Source of the DNA: Pseudomonadota bacterium | GTDB taxonomy: Bacteria > Pseudomonadota > Gammaproteobacteria > Acidiferrobacterales > Acidiferrobacteraceae | Reading direction: 5' to 3' | DNA length: 10,476 nucleotides | Assembly (NCBI GenBank): GCA_021797365.1 | Contig: JAJZZU010000060.1 | Span: 1 to 10,476, forward strand | Part shown: positions 1 to 7,358 of the stretch, one piece after another | Position numbering within the stretch: the first letter of the stretch is position 1 | Layout of the letters: every line of letters begins with the position of its first letter | Notes under the pieces: generated by a model | Databases searched by the model: none | Told to the model about the DNA's origin: nothing | Seen by the model: only the letters and a program-made list of their open reading frames with translations | Program-made: the position numbers and the translations under genes

Positions 1-827
1 TTTGCCGACAGGATGCGCACGTCCACCGCCACTTCCTGCTGGCTACCGACCGGACGCACCGCCTTCTCCTGGATGGCGCGCAGGAGCTTCACCTGCATGG
101 GGACCGGCAGGTCGCCGACCTCGTCCAGGAACAAAGTGCCCCCGCTCGCGGTCTTGAAAAGCCCGTCCTTGTCGTTGAAGGCGCCGGTGAAACTACCCTT
201 CTTGTGACCGAAGAACTCGCTTTCCATCAGCTGCTCGGGTATCGCCCCGCAGTTGACGGCCACGAACGGGCGGCCGGCGCGGGGTCCGAGGTCATGGATG
301 AGGCGCGCGGCGAGCTCCTTGCCGGTGCCCGACTCCCCGGAGATGTACACGGGTGCCTGTCCGCGCGCCAGACGCTCGATGAGGGCGCGGACCTCGCGGA
401 TGGCCTGGGAATCACCGAGAAGTTTGGCGGCGGCGCTCGCGCCATCGCTCGGCGCCTGTTTCGAGAGGTTCAGGGCGCTGCGTACGAGTGCCCGTAGCTC
501 ATTGATATTGAGGGGTTTACATACGAAGTCGAAGGCCCCGCCCTTCAACGCCGCGATGGCCGTCTCCATACTCCCGTGGGCGGTGATGACCGCCACCGGG
601 AGCCCGCGATGATGCTCCTCGATGTGGCGCACGATGGCCAGGCCGTCACCGTCCGGCAGGCGCATGTCCGTGAGGCACAGGTCGAACCGGTACTCCTCGA
701 GCAGCGCGAAGGCCGAGGCCACGTCGCCGGCCGAGCGGGTCTCGATATTCATGCGACCGAGCGTGAGCTCGAGCAGCGCGCGGATATCGGCTTCGTCATC
801 GATGATGAGGACTTGGGGGATCGTCAT
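1..827 (-). CDS. pilR: PilR, NtrC-family sigma-54 response regulator of type IV pilus genes (3' part outside window)
   Basis: Response regulator that, once phosphorylated by PilS, activates sigma-54 transcription; in Pseudomonas its main target is the pilin gene pilA. The first 275 codons are present. A receiver domain covers about residues 4-120, with acidic pocket D10/D11, phospho-acceptor D54, T82 and K104. The AAA+ domain starts near 137, with Walker A GESGTGKE at 164-171, the sigma-54 contact loop GSFTGA at 211-216 and Walker B GTLFLDEV at 230-237. GSFTGA in place of GAFTGA is, from memory, usual for PilR. The rest of the AAA+ domain and the C-terminal helix-turn-helix, expected in a protein of about 445 residues, lie beyond the left edge. 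The ATG sits in an ATGA overlap with the pilS stop, which suggests translational coupling. Other NtrC-type regulators are possible in principle, but the pairing with PilS makes PilR the best call. Confidence 0.93.
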   Translation of the reverse strand, partial: MTIPQVLIIDDEADIRALLELTLGRMNIETRSAGDVASAFALLEEYRFDLCLTDMRLPDGDGLAIVRHIEEHHRGLPVAVITAHGSMETAIAALKGGAFDFVCKPLNINELRALVRSALNLSKQAPSDGASAAAKLLGDSQAIREVRALIERLARGQAPVYISGESGTGKELAARLIHDLGPRAGRPFVAVNCGAIPEQLMESEFFGHKKGSFTGAFNDKDGLFKTASGGTLFLDEVGDLPVPMQVKLLRAIQEKAVRPVGSQQEVAVDVRILSA

Positions 828-2476
828 GATGCCAGGGCCGCCTCTGTGCAGTCGGTGAGCCGGCCGAAGGTCAGGCGGAACTGGCACCCCGTGGGTGTCG
901 GCCGGTATTCCAGACGCGCGCCGTTGGCCTCGGCGAGCTCTCGGGCGATATAGAGGCCTAGGCCTGTGCCGCGCGCGGTGGTGGTGAAGAACGGATCGAA
1001 TATGCGATCGACGATGGTGTTCTTGATGCCCTCGCCCCAATCGATGACATCGAGGGTGCTATGACCTTCGCTGTCGACACCGATCAGGAGCTTGACGATC
1101 GGGACATCGTGATAGGGCGGGCTGTGCTTGAGCGAGTTGTGGCACAGATTGTTCACGATCTGAAACAGGTGATCGGTGTCGAAGCACACCGTCTGCGGTT
1201 GCTCGATGACAAGGTTCAGGGCCTGGATGGGGATGTTGAGGGCAGTGGCCACTGCCGGCAGGGTCTGCGCGAGCCAGGTCGACAGGGCAAAGCGCGTGGC
1301 GTTGGTGCGGTCACGCCGGCCGAGTTGCAGGACGTTCTCGACGATGGTATTCATGCGCCGCCCCTGGTCGTCGATGATGGCGGCGAGGCTGCGCGGCTCC
1401 GCGCCGATGTCCGGGGTCTCCGTCAGCAGTTGCGCGGCATGGGTGATGGCGCCAAGCGGATTGCGGATCTCGTGGGCGATGCCGGCGGTGAGTCGCGCCA
1501 GGCCCGCCATCTTCAACTGCTGGGCCTGTTGCTTCAGGATGGCGGTGTCCTCCAGAAACACGAGGGTCGCGGCGCCGGCGTCGCGACCCAGCACCTTGAA
1601 TCGCGGCAGCAGCGTGTAGCCGGTGGCTGATGAGAATAGCCGGCGCCCCCCGGAGGCGTTGTTGCGCTGGGCCACCCACTGCTCGAAGAGCGCCGGGGCG
1701 ACGGTCTGGAGCAGGGGTGCGGTGTCTGGCGCGGCCAGTCCGAGATAGGTCTGGGCGGTCTTGTTGGCCAGACGGATGTGACCGGTCGGGGCGACCACCA
1801 GGACCCCTGACTGGAGGTGCTGCACGATCTGTTCGTTGAGGCGCCCGAGATGCCTGATATCCAGCTCCTGGCGCTCGGCCAGGGCCTCGGTAAGGCGCAG
1901 CCGGTCGGCGACCAGGTGTGCGAGGCTTGCGGTGGCGAATAACACGAGACCAAACAGGCCGACCTGCGAGTAGCTGGCCGGCAGACCATTCTGTGAGCCG
2001 GTGAGGTAGGGCCAGGCGCTCTCCAGCAGGACGCCTATGGTGGTGAGCGAGGCGAAGAAAATGGTCATGCGCCGATTCAGCAGAAAGCTCGTGCCGGCGG
2101 TCGATACCAGGAGCAGGATGCCGGTGCCGCTTGCAAGCCCCCCGCTGGCGTGCATGAGCAGGATCAAGGCCACCACGTCGCAGAACGCCAAAACCGCCGC
2201 CTGGGTCTCGAAATCGCCCAGCCGTCGGCGCGTGGTGTCGATGGCCACCAGGTAGACCGCGGCGTACAGCAAGGCGACCACGAGAAAGAGCCGTGGGTCG
2301 GTACTCGCAAAGGGCGCGAGCGATCCCGCCCAGAATCCGGCGAGGCACGCGAGCAGCGCCAGCGCCAGGCGGTAGATGTTGAAGTAGCTCAACAACAGCC
2401 AATTCTGCTCGCGCACGAGCAGCGGCGTCTCGGCGCCGCCTGTGGTCAGATCCAGGGCCTGATGAGTCGCACTCAT
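824..2476 (-). CDS. pilS: PilS, membrane sensor histidine kinase of the PilS/PilR two-component system
   Basis: Inner-membrane histidine kinase that phosphorylates PilR; in Pseudomonas it senses pilin levels in the membrane. The 550-residue product has about six hydrophobic segments between residues 30 and 190, a PAS-like region at about 212-310, and a HisKA domain with the H-box AHEIRNPL, where H335 is the phosphorylated histidine. The ATPase domain shows the N-box around N443-N447, the G1 box DWGEG at 479-483, the F-box DPFFTT at 494-499 and the G2 box GTGLGL at 503-508. All catalytic motifs are intact. P. aeruginosa PilS is about 530 residues, so the length fits. The chosen ATG has AAGG five bases upstream. 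The gene lies 40 bases downstream of the PP0621-type gene, and its stop overlaps the pilR start. Confidence 0.93.
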   Translation of the reverse strand: MSATHQALDLTTGGAETPLLVREQNWLLLSYFNIYRLALALLACLAGFWAGSLAPFASTDPRLFLVVALLYAAVYLVAIDTTRRRLGDFETQAAVLAFCDVVALILLMHASGGLASGTGILLLVSTAGTSFLLNRRMTIFFASLTTIGVLLESAWPYLTGSQNGLPASYSQVGLFGLVLFATASLAHLVADRLRLTEALAERQELDIRHLGRLNEQIVQHLQSGVLVVAPTGHIRLANKTAQTYLGLAAPDTAPLLQTVAPALFEQWVAQRNNASGGRRLFSSATGYTLLPRFKVLGRDAGAATLVFLEDTAILKQQAQQLKMAGLARLTAGIAHEIRNPLGAITHAAQLLTETPDIGAEPRSLAAIIDDQGRRMNTIVENVLQLGRRDRTNATRFALSTWLAQTLPAVATALNIPIQALNLVIEQPQTVCFDTDHLFQIVNNLCHNSLKHSPPYHDVPIVKLLIGVDSEGHSTLDVIDWGEGIKNTIVDRIFDPFFTTTARGTGLGLYIARELAEANGARLEYRPTPTGCQFRLTFGRLTDCTEAALAS

Positions 2477-2516
2477 AGGCCTTGAATTAGCACAGTTTCA
2501 CGGTTAAGGCAAAGGC

Positions 2517-2768
2517 TTAGCCGCGGGCCGCGGCATCGCGGTGCTCCGGGCAGCAAAACATCGCATCGTGGGCCCCGGGGAGCGCCTCGGAGCGCGGGAC
2601 ATAAAGACCGCAATGGGCGCAGGCCACCATGTCACCGGCCGCGCGTACGCGCCGACGTAGTGGCGTGGGCCGTGGTGGGGGGGAGCGAAAGGGGCGTTGC
2701 GGACGCAGGGCGCGGCGGATAAACCACCAGGCGGCCCATATGACAAGAAGATCGACCAGGAGCTTCAC
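2517..2768 (-). CDS. PP0621-family small membrane-anchored protein with Cys/His cluster
   Basis: An 83-residue protein of unknown function. A hydrophobic, Trp-rich N-terminal helix (about residues 3-18) is followed by a basic, proline-rich linker (about 19-42). A small C-terminal module carries C50-x2-C53 and C72/C73 with H76, which looks like a metal-binding (probably zinc) knuckle. This layout matches the uncharacterised PP0621 family, which I recall being encoded next to pilS in several gammaproteobacteria. The start is GTG at 2766-2768, chosen because the hydrophobic helix begins at once; no strong ribosome binding site precedes it. The gene starts only 20 bases beyond the 3' end of the tRNA-Pro gene and ends 40 bases before pilS. 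Family membership is likely. The metal binding and any link to pilus signalling are inference from motif and position. Confidence 0.75.
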   Translation of the reverse strand: MKLLVDLLVIWAAWWFIRRALRPQRPFRSPPPRPTPLRRRVRAAGDMVACAHCGLYVPRSEALPGAHDAMFCCPEHRDAAARG

Positions 2769-2788
2769 GAAGGCGACGCTCTCTAAAT

Positions 2789-2865
2789 TGGTCGGGGTGA
2801 GAGGATTCGAACCTCCGGCCCCTAGCTCCCGAAGCTAGTGCTCTACCAGGCTGAGCTACACCCCG
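2789..2865 (-). tRNA. tRNA-Pro (anticodon CGG)
   Basis: A complete 77-base cloverleaf on the minus strand. The acceptor arms CGGGGTG and CACCCCG pair fully and are followed by an encoded ACCA. The D arm contains AGCCTGGTAGA. The anticodon stem CTAGC/GCTAG encloses the loop TTCGGGA, giving anticodon CGG at plus-strand 2829-2831, which reads CCG proline codons. The T arm carries the standard GGTTCGAATCC. The gene lies 29 bases after the ispB stop and 20 bases before the PP0621-type gene, with no clear terminator on either side, so it may be processed from a longer mRNA. Confidence 0.97.
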
Positions 2866-2894
2866 TCGACGTGCCGTCCCCCACGGAACCCTGC

Positions 2895-3893
2895 TTAGTG
2901 GTCCCTGTGAACGGAAAAGTGGGCCAAGTCCAGCAATGCCTGCTTATATGGGGAGTCGGGCAAAGGTGAGAGTGCCGCCCGCGCCAAATCGGCCTCGCCC
3001 TCGGCCCGCGCGCAAGTGTACGCGATCGCCTGAGTGGATTCAATGGCGGCTACCACCCCGCCGATCCGTTCGAGCCCGCCCTGCTCAATGGCATCGCGCA
3101 CCAGCGCGCGCTCGTCGGGCGTGCCGGTGCGCAGTACATGGATGAGCGGCAGGGTGGTCTTGCCCTCCGCCAGGTCGTCGCCGATGTTCTTTCCAAGGCG
3201 CGCGTTATGCTGGCCGTAATCGAGGGCGTCGTCGATGAGCTGAAAGGCGGTGCCGAGATGGCGGCCGTAGGTGGCCAGCACCGGCTCCATCAGGGGGGCG
3301 CCGCCGAGCACCGCGCCGAGTTCGGCGGCGGCCTCAAAGAGTTTGGCGGTCTTGCTGCGGATGACCGCGAGATAGCGATCCTCTTCGATGTCCGGGTCGT
3401 TGCAGTTGATGAGCTGCATGACCTCGCCCTCGGCAATGGTATTGGTGGCGTGCGCCAGGATCTCCATGACCCGTAGGTTTTGGACCTCGACCATCATCTC
3501 GAAGGCCCGTGAGTACAGGAAATCGCCCACCAGGACGCTCGCCTCGTTGCCAAATACGGCGTTGGCGCTCGCCTGTCCGCGGCGCATCGCCGAGCCGTCG
3601 ACGACGTCGTCATGCAGCAACGTCGCGGTGTGGATGAACTCGATGACGGTCGCGAGCGTGATGTGCGCGGTGCCTTCATAATGAAAGGCCTTGGCGGCCA
3701 GCAGCAGTACCGCCGGACGCAGGCGCTTGCCGCCGCTTTGAATGATATAGCGCCCCAGCTGGTTGATGAGCACGATCTCCGAGTCCAGCCGACGGGCGAT
3801 CTCGCGGTCGATGGCCAGGCTCTCGTCTTTGATGAGCGCATGGATGTCGTCGAGGTCGAAGGCCGGGTGATCGACAGGCGCAGGCGTGGACAT
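2895..3893 (-). CDS. ispB: IspB, long-chain polyprenyl diphosphate synthase (quinone side chain)
   Basis: Cytosolic trans-prenyltransferase that adds isopentenyl diphosphate units to farnesyl diphosphate to make the side chain of ubiquinone. E. coli IspB makes the C40 product. The 332-residue protein has GGKRLRP at 54-60, the first aspartate-rich motif DDVVD at 95-99 with MRRG just after it, and the second aspartate-rich motif DDALD at 221-225, followed by GKTTLP. The residue five positions before the first motif is a small alanine (A90), which fits a long-chain enzyme, but the exact chain length cannot be read from this. The C-terminus (AHFSVHRDH) resembles that of E. coli IspB (323 residues). 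The ATG has GGGAG close upstream. The gene is divergent from rplU-rpmA, as in E. coli and Pseudomonas. Confidence 0.95.
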   Translation of the reverse strand: MSTPAPVDHPAFDLDDIHALIKDESLAIDREIARRLDSEIVLINQLGRYIIQSGGKRLRPAVLLLAAKAFHYEGTAHITLATVIEFIHTATLLHDDVVDGSAMRRGQASANAVFGNEASVLVGDFLYSRAFEMMVEVQNLRVMEILAHATNTIAEGEVMQLINCNDPDIEEDRYLAVIRSKTAKLFEAAAELGAVLGGAPLMEPVLATYGRHLGTAFQLIDDALDYGQHNARLGKNIGDDLAEGKTTLPLIHVLRTGTPDERALVRDAIEQGGLERIGGVVAAIESTQAIAYTCARAEGEADLARAALSPLPDSPYKQALLDLAHFSVHRDH

Positions 3894-3919
3894 GGGCTCC
3901 CCTTGGCAAAAGCGCCGTC

Positions 3920-3949
3920 ATGCTCTGCCGGAATGGCGTGTGCTGTCAA
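3920..3949 (-). promoter_or_regulatory. Candidate sigma-70 promoter of ispB
   Basis: On the minus strand a perfect -35 TTGACA (3944-3949) is followed, after 18 bases, by a weak -10 GAGCAT (3920-3925; matches consensus at the important second and last positions). Transcription would start about 20 bases before the ispB ATG. Just downstream, GGCGCTTTT (3908-3916) resembles the start region of the two ribosomal-protein promoters in this window. The poor -10 keeps confidence modest. Confidence 0.45.
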
Positions 3950-3991
3950 GCGACCGGCTGGCGGCAGGTCGCGCCGCCCGAGCACGATGCA

Positions 3992-4020
3992 TTGACCCGC
4001 TCACCCAAAGCCACTAGAAT
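3992..4020 (+). promoter_or_regulatory. Sigma-70 promoter of rplU-rpmA (-obgE-proB)
   Basis: TTGACC (3992-3997) and TAGAAT (4015-4020) are separated by the ideal 17 bases, each with one mismatch to consensus. The predicted start is near 4027, leaving an untranslated leader of about 70 bases before rplU. The discriminator after the -10 is GC-rich (CGCCGC). In E. coli that feature goes with ppGpp/DksA control of ribosomal promoters; stringent control here is inference. The leader can form a short GCCGG-caa-CCGG-type stem, but I see no recognised leader RNA. Confidence 0.75.
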
Positions 4021-4096
4021 CGCCGCTTTTAACGGGGCCGGCAACCGGAATTTTCCCGCCGCCTCTGGACATTCGGTCAGGGAGTCAACCAAGGCA

Positions 4097-4429
4097 ATGT
4101 ACGCGGTAATCGAGACGGGCGGTAAGCAATATCGGGTGGCGGTGGGCGAGACCGTGCGGGTCGAAACATTGCCGGCCGAGGTCGGCCAGGATGTGAGCCT
4201 GGGCAAGGTCCTGCTGATCGCCGATGGCAGCGACGTGCGGGTGGGTGCCCCGGCGCTGTCGGAGACGGTGACGGCGCGTGTCGAGAGTCACGGCCGCGGC
4301 GAGAAGATCCGCATCTTCAAGACCCGCCGGCGCAAGCACTACCGCAAGCATGCGGGTCACCGTCAGAACTATACGGAGCTGAAGATCTTGGCTATTGCGG
4401 GCAAGAGCGAACAGTCGGTGCAGGGGTAA
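4097..4429 (+). CDS. rplU: 50S ribosomal protein L21
   Basis: Large-subunit protein L21, which binds 23S rRNA. The 110-residue product begins [14 protein letters not shown] and carries the basic family signature [14 protein letters not shown] near residues 77-90. E. coli L21 has 103 residues; the extra length is a short Ser/Gln-rich tail. The start is ATG 4097, preceded by AAGG and GGAG. The frame stays open upstream to 3920, but that extension would run through the predicted promoter and is not homologous to L21. The gene is first of the rplU-rpmA-obgE-proB group, and its stop lies beside the rpmA ribosome binding site. Confidence 0.97.
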   Translation: MYAVIETGGKQYRVAVGETVRVETLPAEVGQDVSLGKVLLIADGSDVRVGAPALSETVTARVESHGRGEKIRIFKTRRRKHYRKHAGHRQNYTELKILAIAGKSEQSVQG

Positions 4430-4438
4430 GGAGCGGTC

Positions 4439-4699
4439 ATGGCACACAAAAAGGCAGGCGGTAGTTCCCGCAACGGTCGCGATTCCGAGTCGAAACGCCT
4501 GGGCATCAAGCGTTTCGGCGGAGAGAAGGTCATACCCGGCAATATCATCGTACGCCAGCGCGGTACCCGTTTCTATCCTGGCCGCAACGTTCGGATCGGC
4601 AAGGATGACACCCTGTTTGCCTGTGCCGAGGGGCAGGTGGTGTTCGAGATCAAGGGGCCGCAGCGCCGCAAGACGGTCAGCGTCGTCAGCGCCTCGTAA
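4439..4699 (+). CDS. rpmA: 50S ribosomal protein L27
   Basis: Large-subunit protein L27, whose N-terminal tail reaches the peptidyl transferase centre. The 86-residue length is typical. The N-terminus [16 protein letters not shown] and the following residues [10 protein letters not shown] are classic L27, as is the central [15 protein letters not shown] (4428-4433), overlapping the last base of the rplU stop codon, precedes the ATG at a good distance. Nine bases separate it from rplU, so co-transcription is nearly certain. Confidence 0.97.
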   Translation: MAHKKAGGSSRNGRDSESKRLGIKRFGGEKVIPGNIIVRQRGTRFYPGRNVRIGKDDTLFACAEGQVVFEIKGPQRRKTVSVVSAS

Positions 4700-4716
4700 A
4701 GAATCCGCGGTCGCGG

Positions 4717-4733
4717 CCCCGGGATCCTCGGGG
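4717..4733 (+). promoter_or_regulatory. Possible hairpin touching the obgE ribosome binding site
   Basis: In the 42-base rpmA-obgE gap, CCCCG (4717-4721) can pair with CGGGG (4729-4733) around a 7-base loop. The right arm covers the first two bases of the obgE Shine-Dalgarno GGAGG (4732-4736). This could reduce obgE translation relative to the two ribosomal proteins. It is short and GC-rich DNA makes such pairings common, so it is only a candidate. Confidence 0.25.
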
Positions 4734-4741
4734 AGGAATGC

Positions 4742-5803
4742 ATGAAGTTCGTCGATGAGGCCACCGTCCATGTCCAGGCGGGCGATGGGGGCAACGGGGC
4801 CTTGAGCTTCCGCCGCGAGAAGTTCGTGCCGCGCGGTGGGCCTGACGGTGGCGATGGCGGGGCCGGAGGCAGTATCTATTTCGAGGCCAAAAGCGGCCTC
4901 AATACCCTGGCCGATTTCCGGTACACGCGACAGTTTCGCGCCGCCAACGGCGGCGGCGGATCGGGACGCCAGCGTTCCGGCCGCAACGGCGCCGATCTTG
5001 TGGTCGCAGTCCCGATCGGTACGCTGGTGCGGGATCACGAGACCGGCGACCTCCTCGGCGACCTCACGCGCGACGGGGCCCGGCTGCTGGTGGCCAAGGG
5101 CGGCCGTGGCGGGCTCGGTAATACCCACTTCAAGAGCAGTACCAACCGCGCGCCGCGCCGTACCATCCCCGGGGCCCCGGGCGAAGGCCGCACACTCTTT
5201 CTCGAATTGCAGGTGCTGGCCGATGTCGGTCTCGTGGGTCTGCCCAATGCCGGCAAATCCACCTTTCTGCGCGCGGTCTCCGAGGCCCGTCCCAAGGTCG
5301 CCGACTATCCCTTTACCACGCTCCATCCAGAACTCGGGGTAGTGACCGTCGAGCGCCACCGGAGTTTCGTGATCGCCGACATCCCGGGCCTCATCGCTGG
5401 CGCCCATGAGGGGGCGGGTCTGGGAATCCAGTTCCTGCGCCATCTGGCGCGTACCCGGTTGCTGCTGCACCTGATCGATGTCGCGCCCCTCGATCCCAGG
5501 GCCGATGTCGTAGAGGACGTACGCGTCATCGAAGAGGAGCTACGGCTGTTCGATGGCGACCTCGGGTCCAAGGAGCGCTGGCTGGTATTCAACAAGGTCG
5601 ACCTGTGGCCGGAGGCCGAGCGCCCCGCGCGTCTCGAGGCCTTGCGAGAGGCGTTGGATTGGACGGGCCCTTATGCCGCGGTGTCGGCCATCAAGGCCTC
5701 GGGCTGTACCGAGCTCATGGGGCGGTTGATGCAGCGCCTGGAGGCCTTGGGCCCGGCCGCGCCGCCGCCGGCCGAGACCCGGGAAGGATACGACGATGCG
5801 TAG
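4742..5803 (+). CDS. obgE: Obg/CgtA GTPase, 50S ribosome assembly factor
   Basis: Essential GTPase that binds the 50S subunit during assembly and is linked to the stringent response. The 353-residue protein has the glycine-rich Obg domain at about 1-158 ([15 protein letters not shown] at 14-28, plus several further Gly-rich turns). The G domain shows G1 GLPNAGKS at 166-173, switch I threonines at T192/T193, G3 DIPG at 213-216, G4 NKVD at 284-287 and G5 SAIK at 315-318. It is shorter than E. coli ObgE (390 residues), because the C-terminal tail is reduced to a short proline-rich and acidic end. The ATG has GGAGG upstream. It follows L21 and L27, the usual arrangement in bacteria, and overlaps proB by 8 bases. 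Confidence 0.97.
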   Translation: MKFVDEATVHVQAGDGGNGALSFRREKFVPRGGPDGGDGGAGGSIYFEAKSGLNTLADFRYTRQFRAANGGGGSGRQRSGRNGADLVVAVPIGTLVRDHETGDLLGDLTRDGARLLVAKGGRGGLGNTHFKSSTNRAPRRTIPGAPGEGRTLFLELQVLADVGLVGLPNAGKSTFLRAVSEARPKVADYPFTTLHPELGVVTVERHRSFVIADIPGLIAGAHEGAGLGIQFLRHLARTRLLLHLIDVAPLDPRADVVEDVRVIEEELRLFDGDLGSKERWLVFNKVDLWPEAERPARLEALREALDWTGPYAAVSAIKASGCTELMGRLMQRLEALGPAAPPPAETREGYDDA

Positions 5804-6911
5804 CGGACTTGCCAGCGCCCGCCGGGTGGTGGTGAAGATCGGCAGCAGTCTGCTCACCAATCACGGTGCAGGCCTCGACCGCCCGGCGCTCGAGGGGTGG
5901 GTGGCACAGCTCGCCAGGCTGCGCTCAGGCGGGCGTGACGTGGTCCTGGTGTCATCGGGGGCGGTGGCCTGCGGCATGCAGCGGCTGGCGGTGAAGAAGC
6001 GGCCGCGTGCCCTCCACGAGCTACAGGCCCTGGCGGCGCTTGGGCAGATGGGACTGATCGAGGCCTACGAGACGGCATTTGCGCGTCATGGCGGTCACGC
6101 CGCGCAGGTGCTGTTGACGCACGATGACCTGGCCGACCGCAAACGCTACCTGAACGCCCGGAGCGCGCTGCGCGCGTTGCTTGCGCTCGGGGTGGTGCCG
6201 ATCATCAATGAAAACGACACGGTAGCCACCGAAGAGATCCGCTTTGGCGATAACGACACCCTGGCGGCGCTGGTGGCCAATCTGATCGAGGCCGAGCTGC
6301 TCATCATCCTGACCGATCAGGCCGGCCTTTATGAAGAGGATCCGCGGGTCAATCCCGCGGCGCGCCTGGTCTCCGAGGCCCCGGCCGGCGACCCTCTGTA
6401 TCTCGCCATGGCCGGCGCCCCCGGGGAGCTTGGGCGTGGCGGGATGCGCACCAAGCTGACGGCCGCCCATAAGGCGGCGCGCTCGGGGGCGGCCACCGTC
6501 ATCGTGGCCGGACGCGAGCCGGACGTGCTCTTGCGGGTATTGGCTGGCGAGACGCTCGGGACCTACCTTTATCCGGCGACCTCGCGCCTGGCGGCGCGCA
6601 AGCAGTGGCTGGCCGCGCATCTGGCGGTGCGCGGTCGCCTCACGCTCGATGCCGGCGCGGTGCGGGTGTTGCGCGAGGCCGGCAAGAGCCTGTTGCCGGT
6701 CGGGGTCCGTGGGGTCGAAGGGTCATTTGCGCGTGGCGAGATGGTGGCGTGCGTCGATGCCGAGGGTCGCGAGGTGGCGCGCGGTCTCGTCAACTATCCG
6801 GCCGCGGAGCTCTGTCTCATGATGGGGCGGTCGAGCGAGGAGATCGAGTCGATCTTGGGTTACCAGGGCGAGCCCGAGGTTATCCATCGGGATAACCTCG
6901 TGATCGTCTAG
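5796..6911 (+). CDS. proB: Glutamate 5-kinase with C-terminal PUA domain
   Basis: Cytosolic kinase that phosphorylates the gamma-carboxyl of glutamate, the first step of proline synthesis, usually feedback-inhibited by proline. The 371-residue protein (E. coli 367) has an amino-acid kinase domain at about 8-255. Visible motifs are VVKIGSS (12-18), SSGAV (53-57), NENDTV (138-143), FGDND (150-154), TDQAGLY (173-179) and GRGGMRTK (213-220). A PUA domain lies at about 281-360. The ATG lies within the end of obgE with AAGGA (5784-5788) seven bases upstream, so translation is probably coupled. The last codons contain a perfect 11-bp inverted repeat, described separately. proB converges on rpsT with 20 bases between the stop codons. 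Confidence 0.96.
   Translation: MRSGLASARRVVVKIGSSLLTNHGAGLDRPALEGWVAQLARLRSGGRDVVLVSSGAVACGMQRLAVKKRPRALHELQALAALGQMGLIEAYETAFARHGGHAAQVLLTHDDLADRKRYLNARSALRALLALGVVPIINENDTVATEEIRFGDNDTLAALVANLIEAELLIILTDQAGLYEEDPRVNPAARLVSEAPAGDPLYLAMAGAPGELGRGGMRTKLTAAHKAARSGAATVIVAGREPDVLLRVLAGETLGTYLYPATSRLAARKQWLAAHLAVRGRLTLDAGAVRVLREAGKSLLPVGVRGVEGSFARGEMVACVDAEGREVARGLVNYPAAELCLMMGRSSEEIESILGYQGEPEVIHRDNLVIV
6875..6900. repeat. Perfect 11-bp inverted repeat in the 3' end of proB
   Basis: CGAGGTTATCC (6875-6885) and GGATAACCTCG (6890-6900) are exact reverse complements around the 4-base loop ATCG. The whole hairpin lies in the last codons of proB, just before its stop at 6909-6911. No T-run follows on either strand. 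It could protect the proB mRNA 3' end, or help stop transcription between the convergent genes proB and rpsT. The structure is directly visible; the role is inference. Confidence 0.6.
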
Positions 6912-6913
6912 CC

Positions 6914-6941
6914 GAGCCCTTGGGGGCGCCCCTAGGTGCTC
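6914..6941. terminator. Candidate bidirectional hairpin between proB and rpsT
   Basis: GAGC/GCTC outer arms (6914-6917 and 6938-6941), then CCT/AGG and GGGG/CCCC inner pairs, with one T-T mismatch and a bulged T, form a stable stem around a tiny GCG-type loop. It fills the 20-base gap between convergent stop codons and overlaps the rpsT stop. There is no T-tract on either strand, so intrinsic termination is unproven. Position between convergent genes is the main support. Confidence 0.4.
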
Positions 6942-7198
6942 GCGCGGTGCAGGCGGGCGTTCAGGCGGCTCTTGTAGCGCGCTGCGGTGTTGCGATGCAT
7001 GATGCCGCGCGATATGCCGCGGTCGATCACCGAGCTTGCCTCGCGCAACGCCATCTGACCGCCTGCGATGTCCTTGTCGTGCACCGCCTTTAGCACCTTT
7101 TTGATCGCGGTGCGGATCTGCGAGCGAAACGCGACGTTCCGCTGCCTATGGATCTCGGCCTGCCGTGCCCGCTTCTTTGCTTGAACTGTATTCGCCAA
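6932..7198 (-). CDS. rpsT: 30S ribosomal protein S20
   Basis: Small-subunit protein S20, which binds 16S rRNA. The 88-residue product begins MANTVQAKKRARQAE and ends with the family signature RGIMHRNTAARYKSRL at 64-79, and it is rich in Arg and Lys throughout. The start codon is TTG (7196-7198), with AGGAG (7206-7210) seven bases upstream. E. coli rpsT also starts with UUG, where it takes part in autogenous control of translation; the same control here is inference. The gene is transcribed alone, divergent from murJ, with its own promoter. Confidence 0.96.
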   Translation of the reverse strand: MANTVQAKKRARQAEIHRQRNVAFRSQIRTAIKKVLKAVHDKDIAGGQMALREASSVIDRGISRGIMHRNTAARYKSRLNARLHRAST

Positions 7199-7236
7199 AA
7201 GCCTGCTCCTGGGAAGAGGATAGGAAAAAGCGGCAC

Positions 7237-7265
7237 ACTATGCCGTGGCCCCGGGGGCTTGTCAA
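7237..7265 (-). promoter_or_regulatory. Sigma-70 promoter of rpsT
   Basis: On the minus strand a perfect TTGACA (7260-7265) is followed after 17 bases by CATAGT (7237-7242; four of six to consensus). Transcription would start near 7230, leaving a leader of about 30 bases that carries the AGGAG. The spacer contains the palindrome CCCCGGGG, and the discriminator is GC-rich (GTGCCGC), as at the rplU promoter. Confidence 0.7.
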
Positions 7266-7284
7266 TGGCGTGGATGGCCGACGT

Positions 7285-7312
7285 TTGTGGGGGGCGCGCG
7301 GGGCGCTATACT
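7285..7312 (+). promoter_or_regulatory. Candidate promoter of murJ
   Basis: TATACT (7307-7312) is a good -10 box. The best -35, TTGTGG (7285-7290), has a 16-base spacer and only the TTG part is conserved. The predicted start near 7319 gives a leader of about 40 bases before the murJ GTG. It lies back to back with the rpsT promoter, about 20 bases apart. Confidence 0.5.
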
Positions 7313-7358
7313 CGCGGGCCTTGCGCGGCCGTAGGGATGAGTTCTTTAAGGAGAAGCG

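Noticed and set aside
180..195. GSFTGA instead of GAFTGA in the sigma-54 contact loop of PilR
   Set aside because: As I recall, Pseudomonas PilR has the same Ser variant, so it is a family trait and not a defect.
2866..2894. CCGT-GGGGG-ACGG stem between ispB and the tRNA as a terminator
   Set aside because: Only four base pairs with no T-tract; too weak to support a terminator call.
3920..4096. N-terminal extension of rplU by 59 residues
   Set aside because: The extension covers the predicted promoter and leader and is unlike L21; ATG 4097 has a ribosome binding site and the family N-terminus.
4085..5470. A 461-codon open frame antisense to rplU-rpmA-obgE
   Set aside because: It runs opposite three certain genes, has no family resemblance, and long antisense frames are expected in GC-rich coding DNA.
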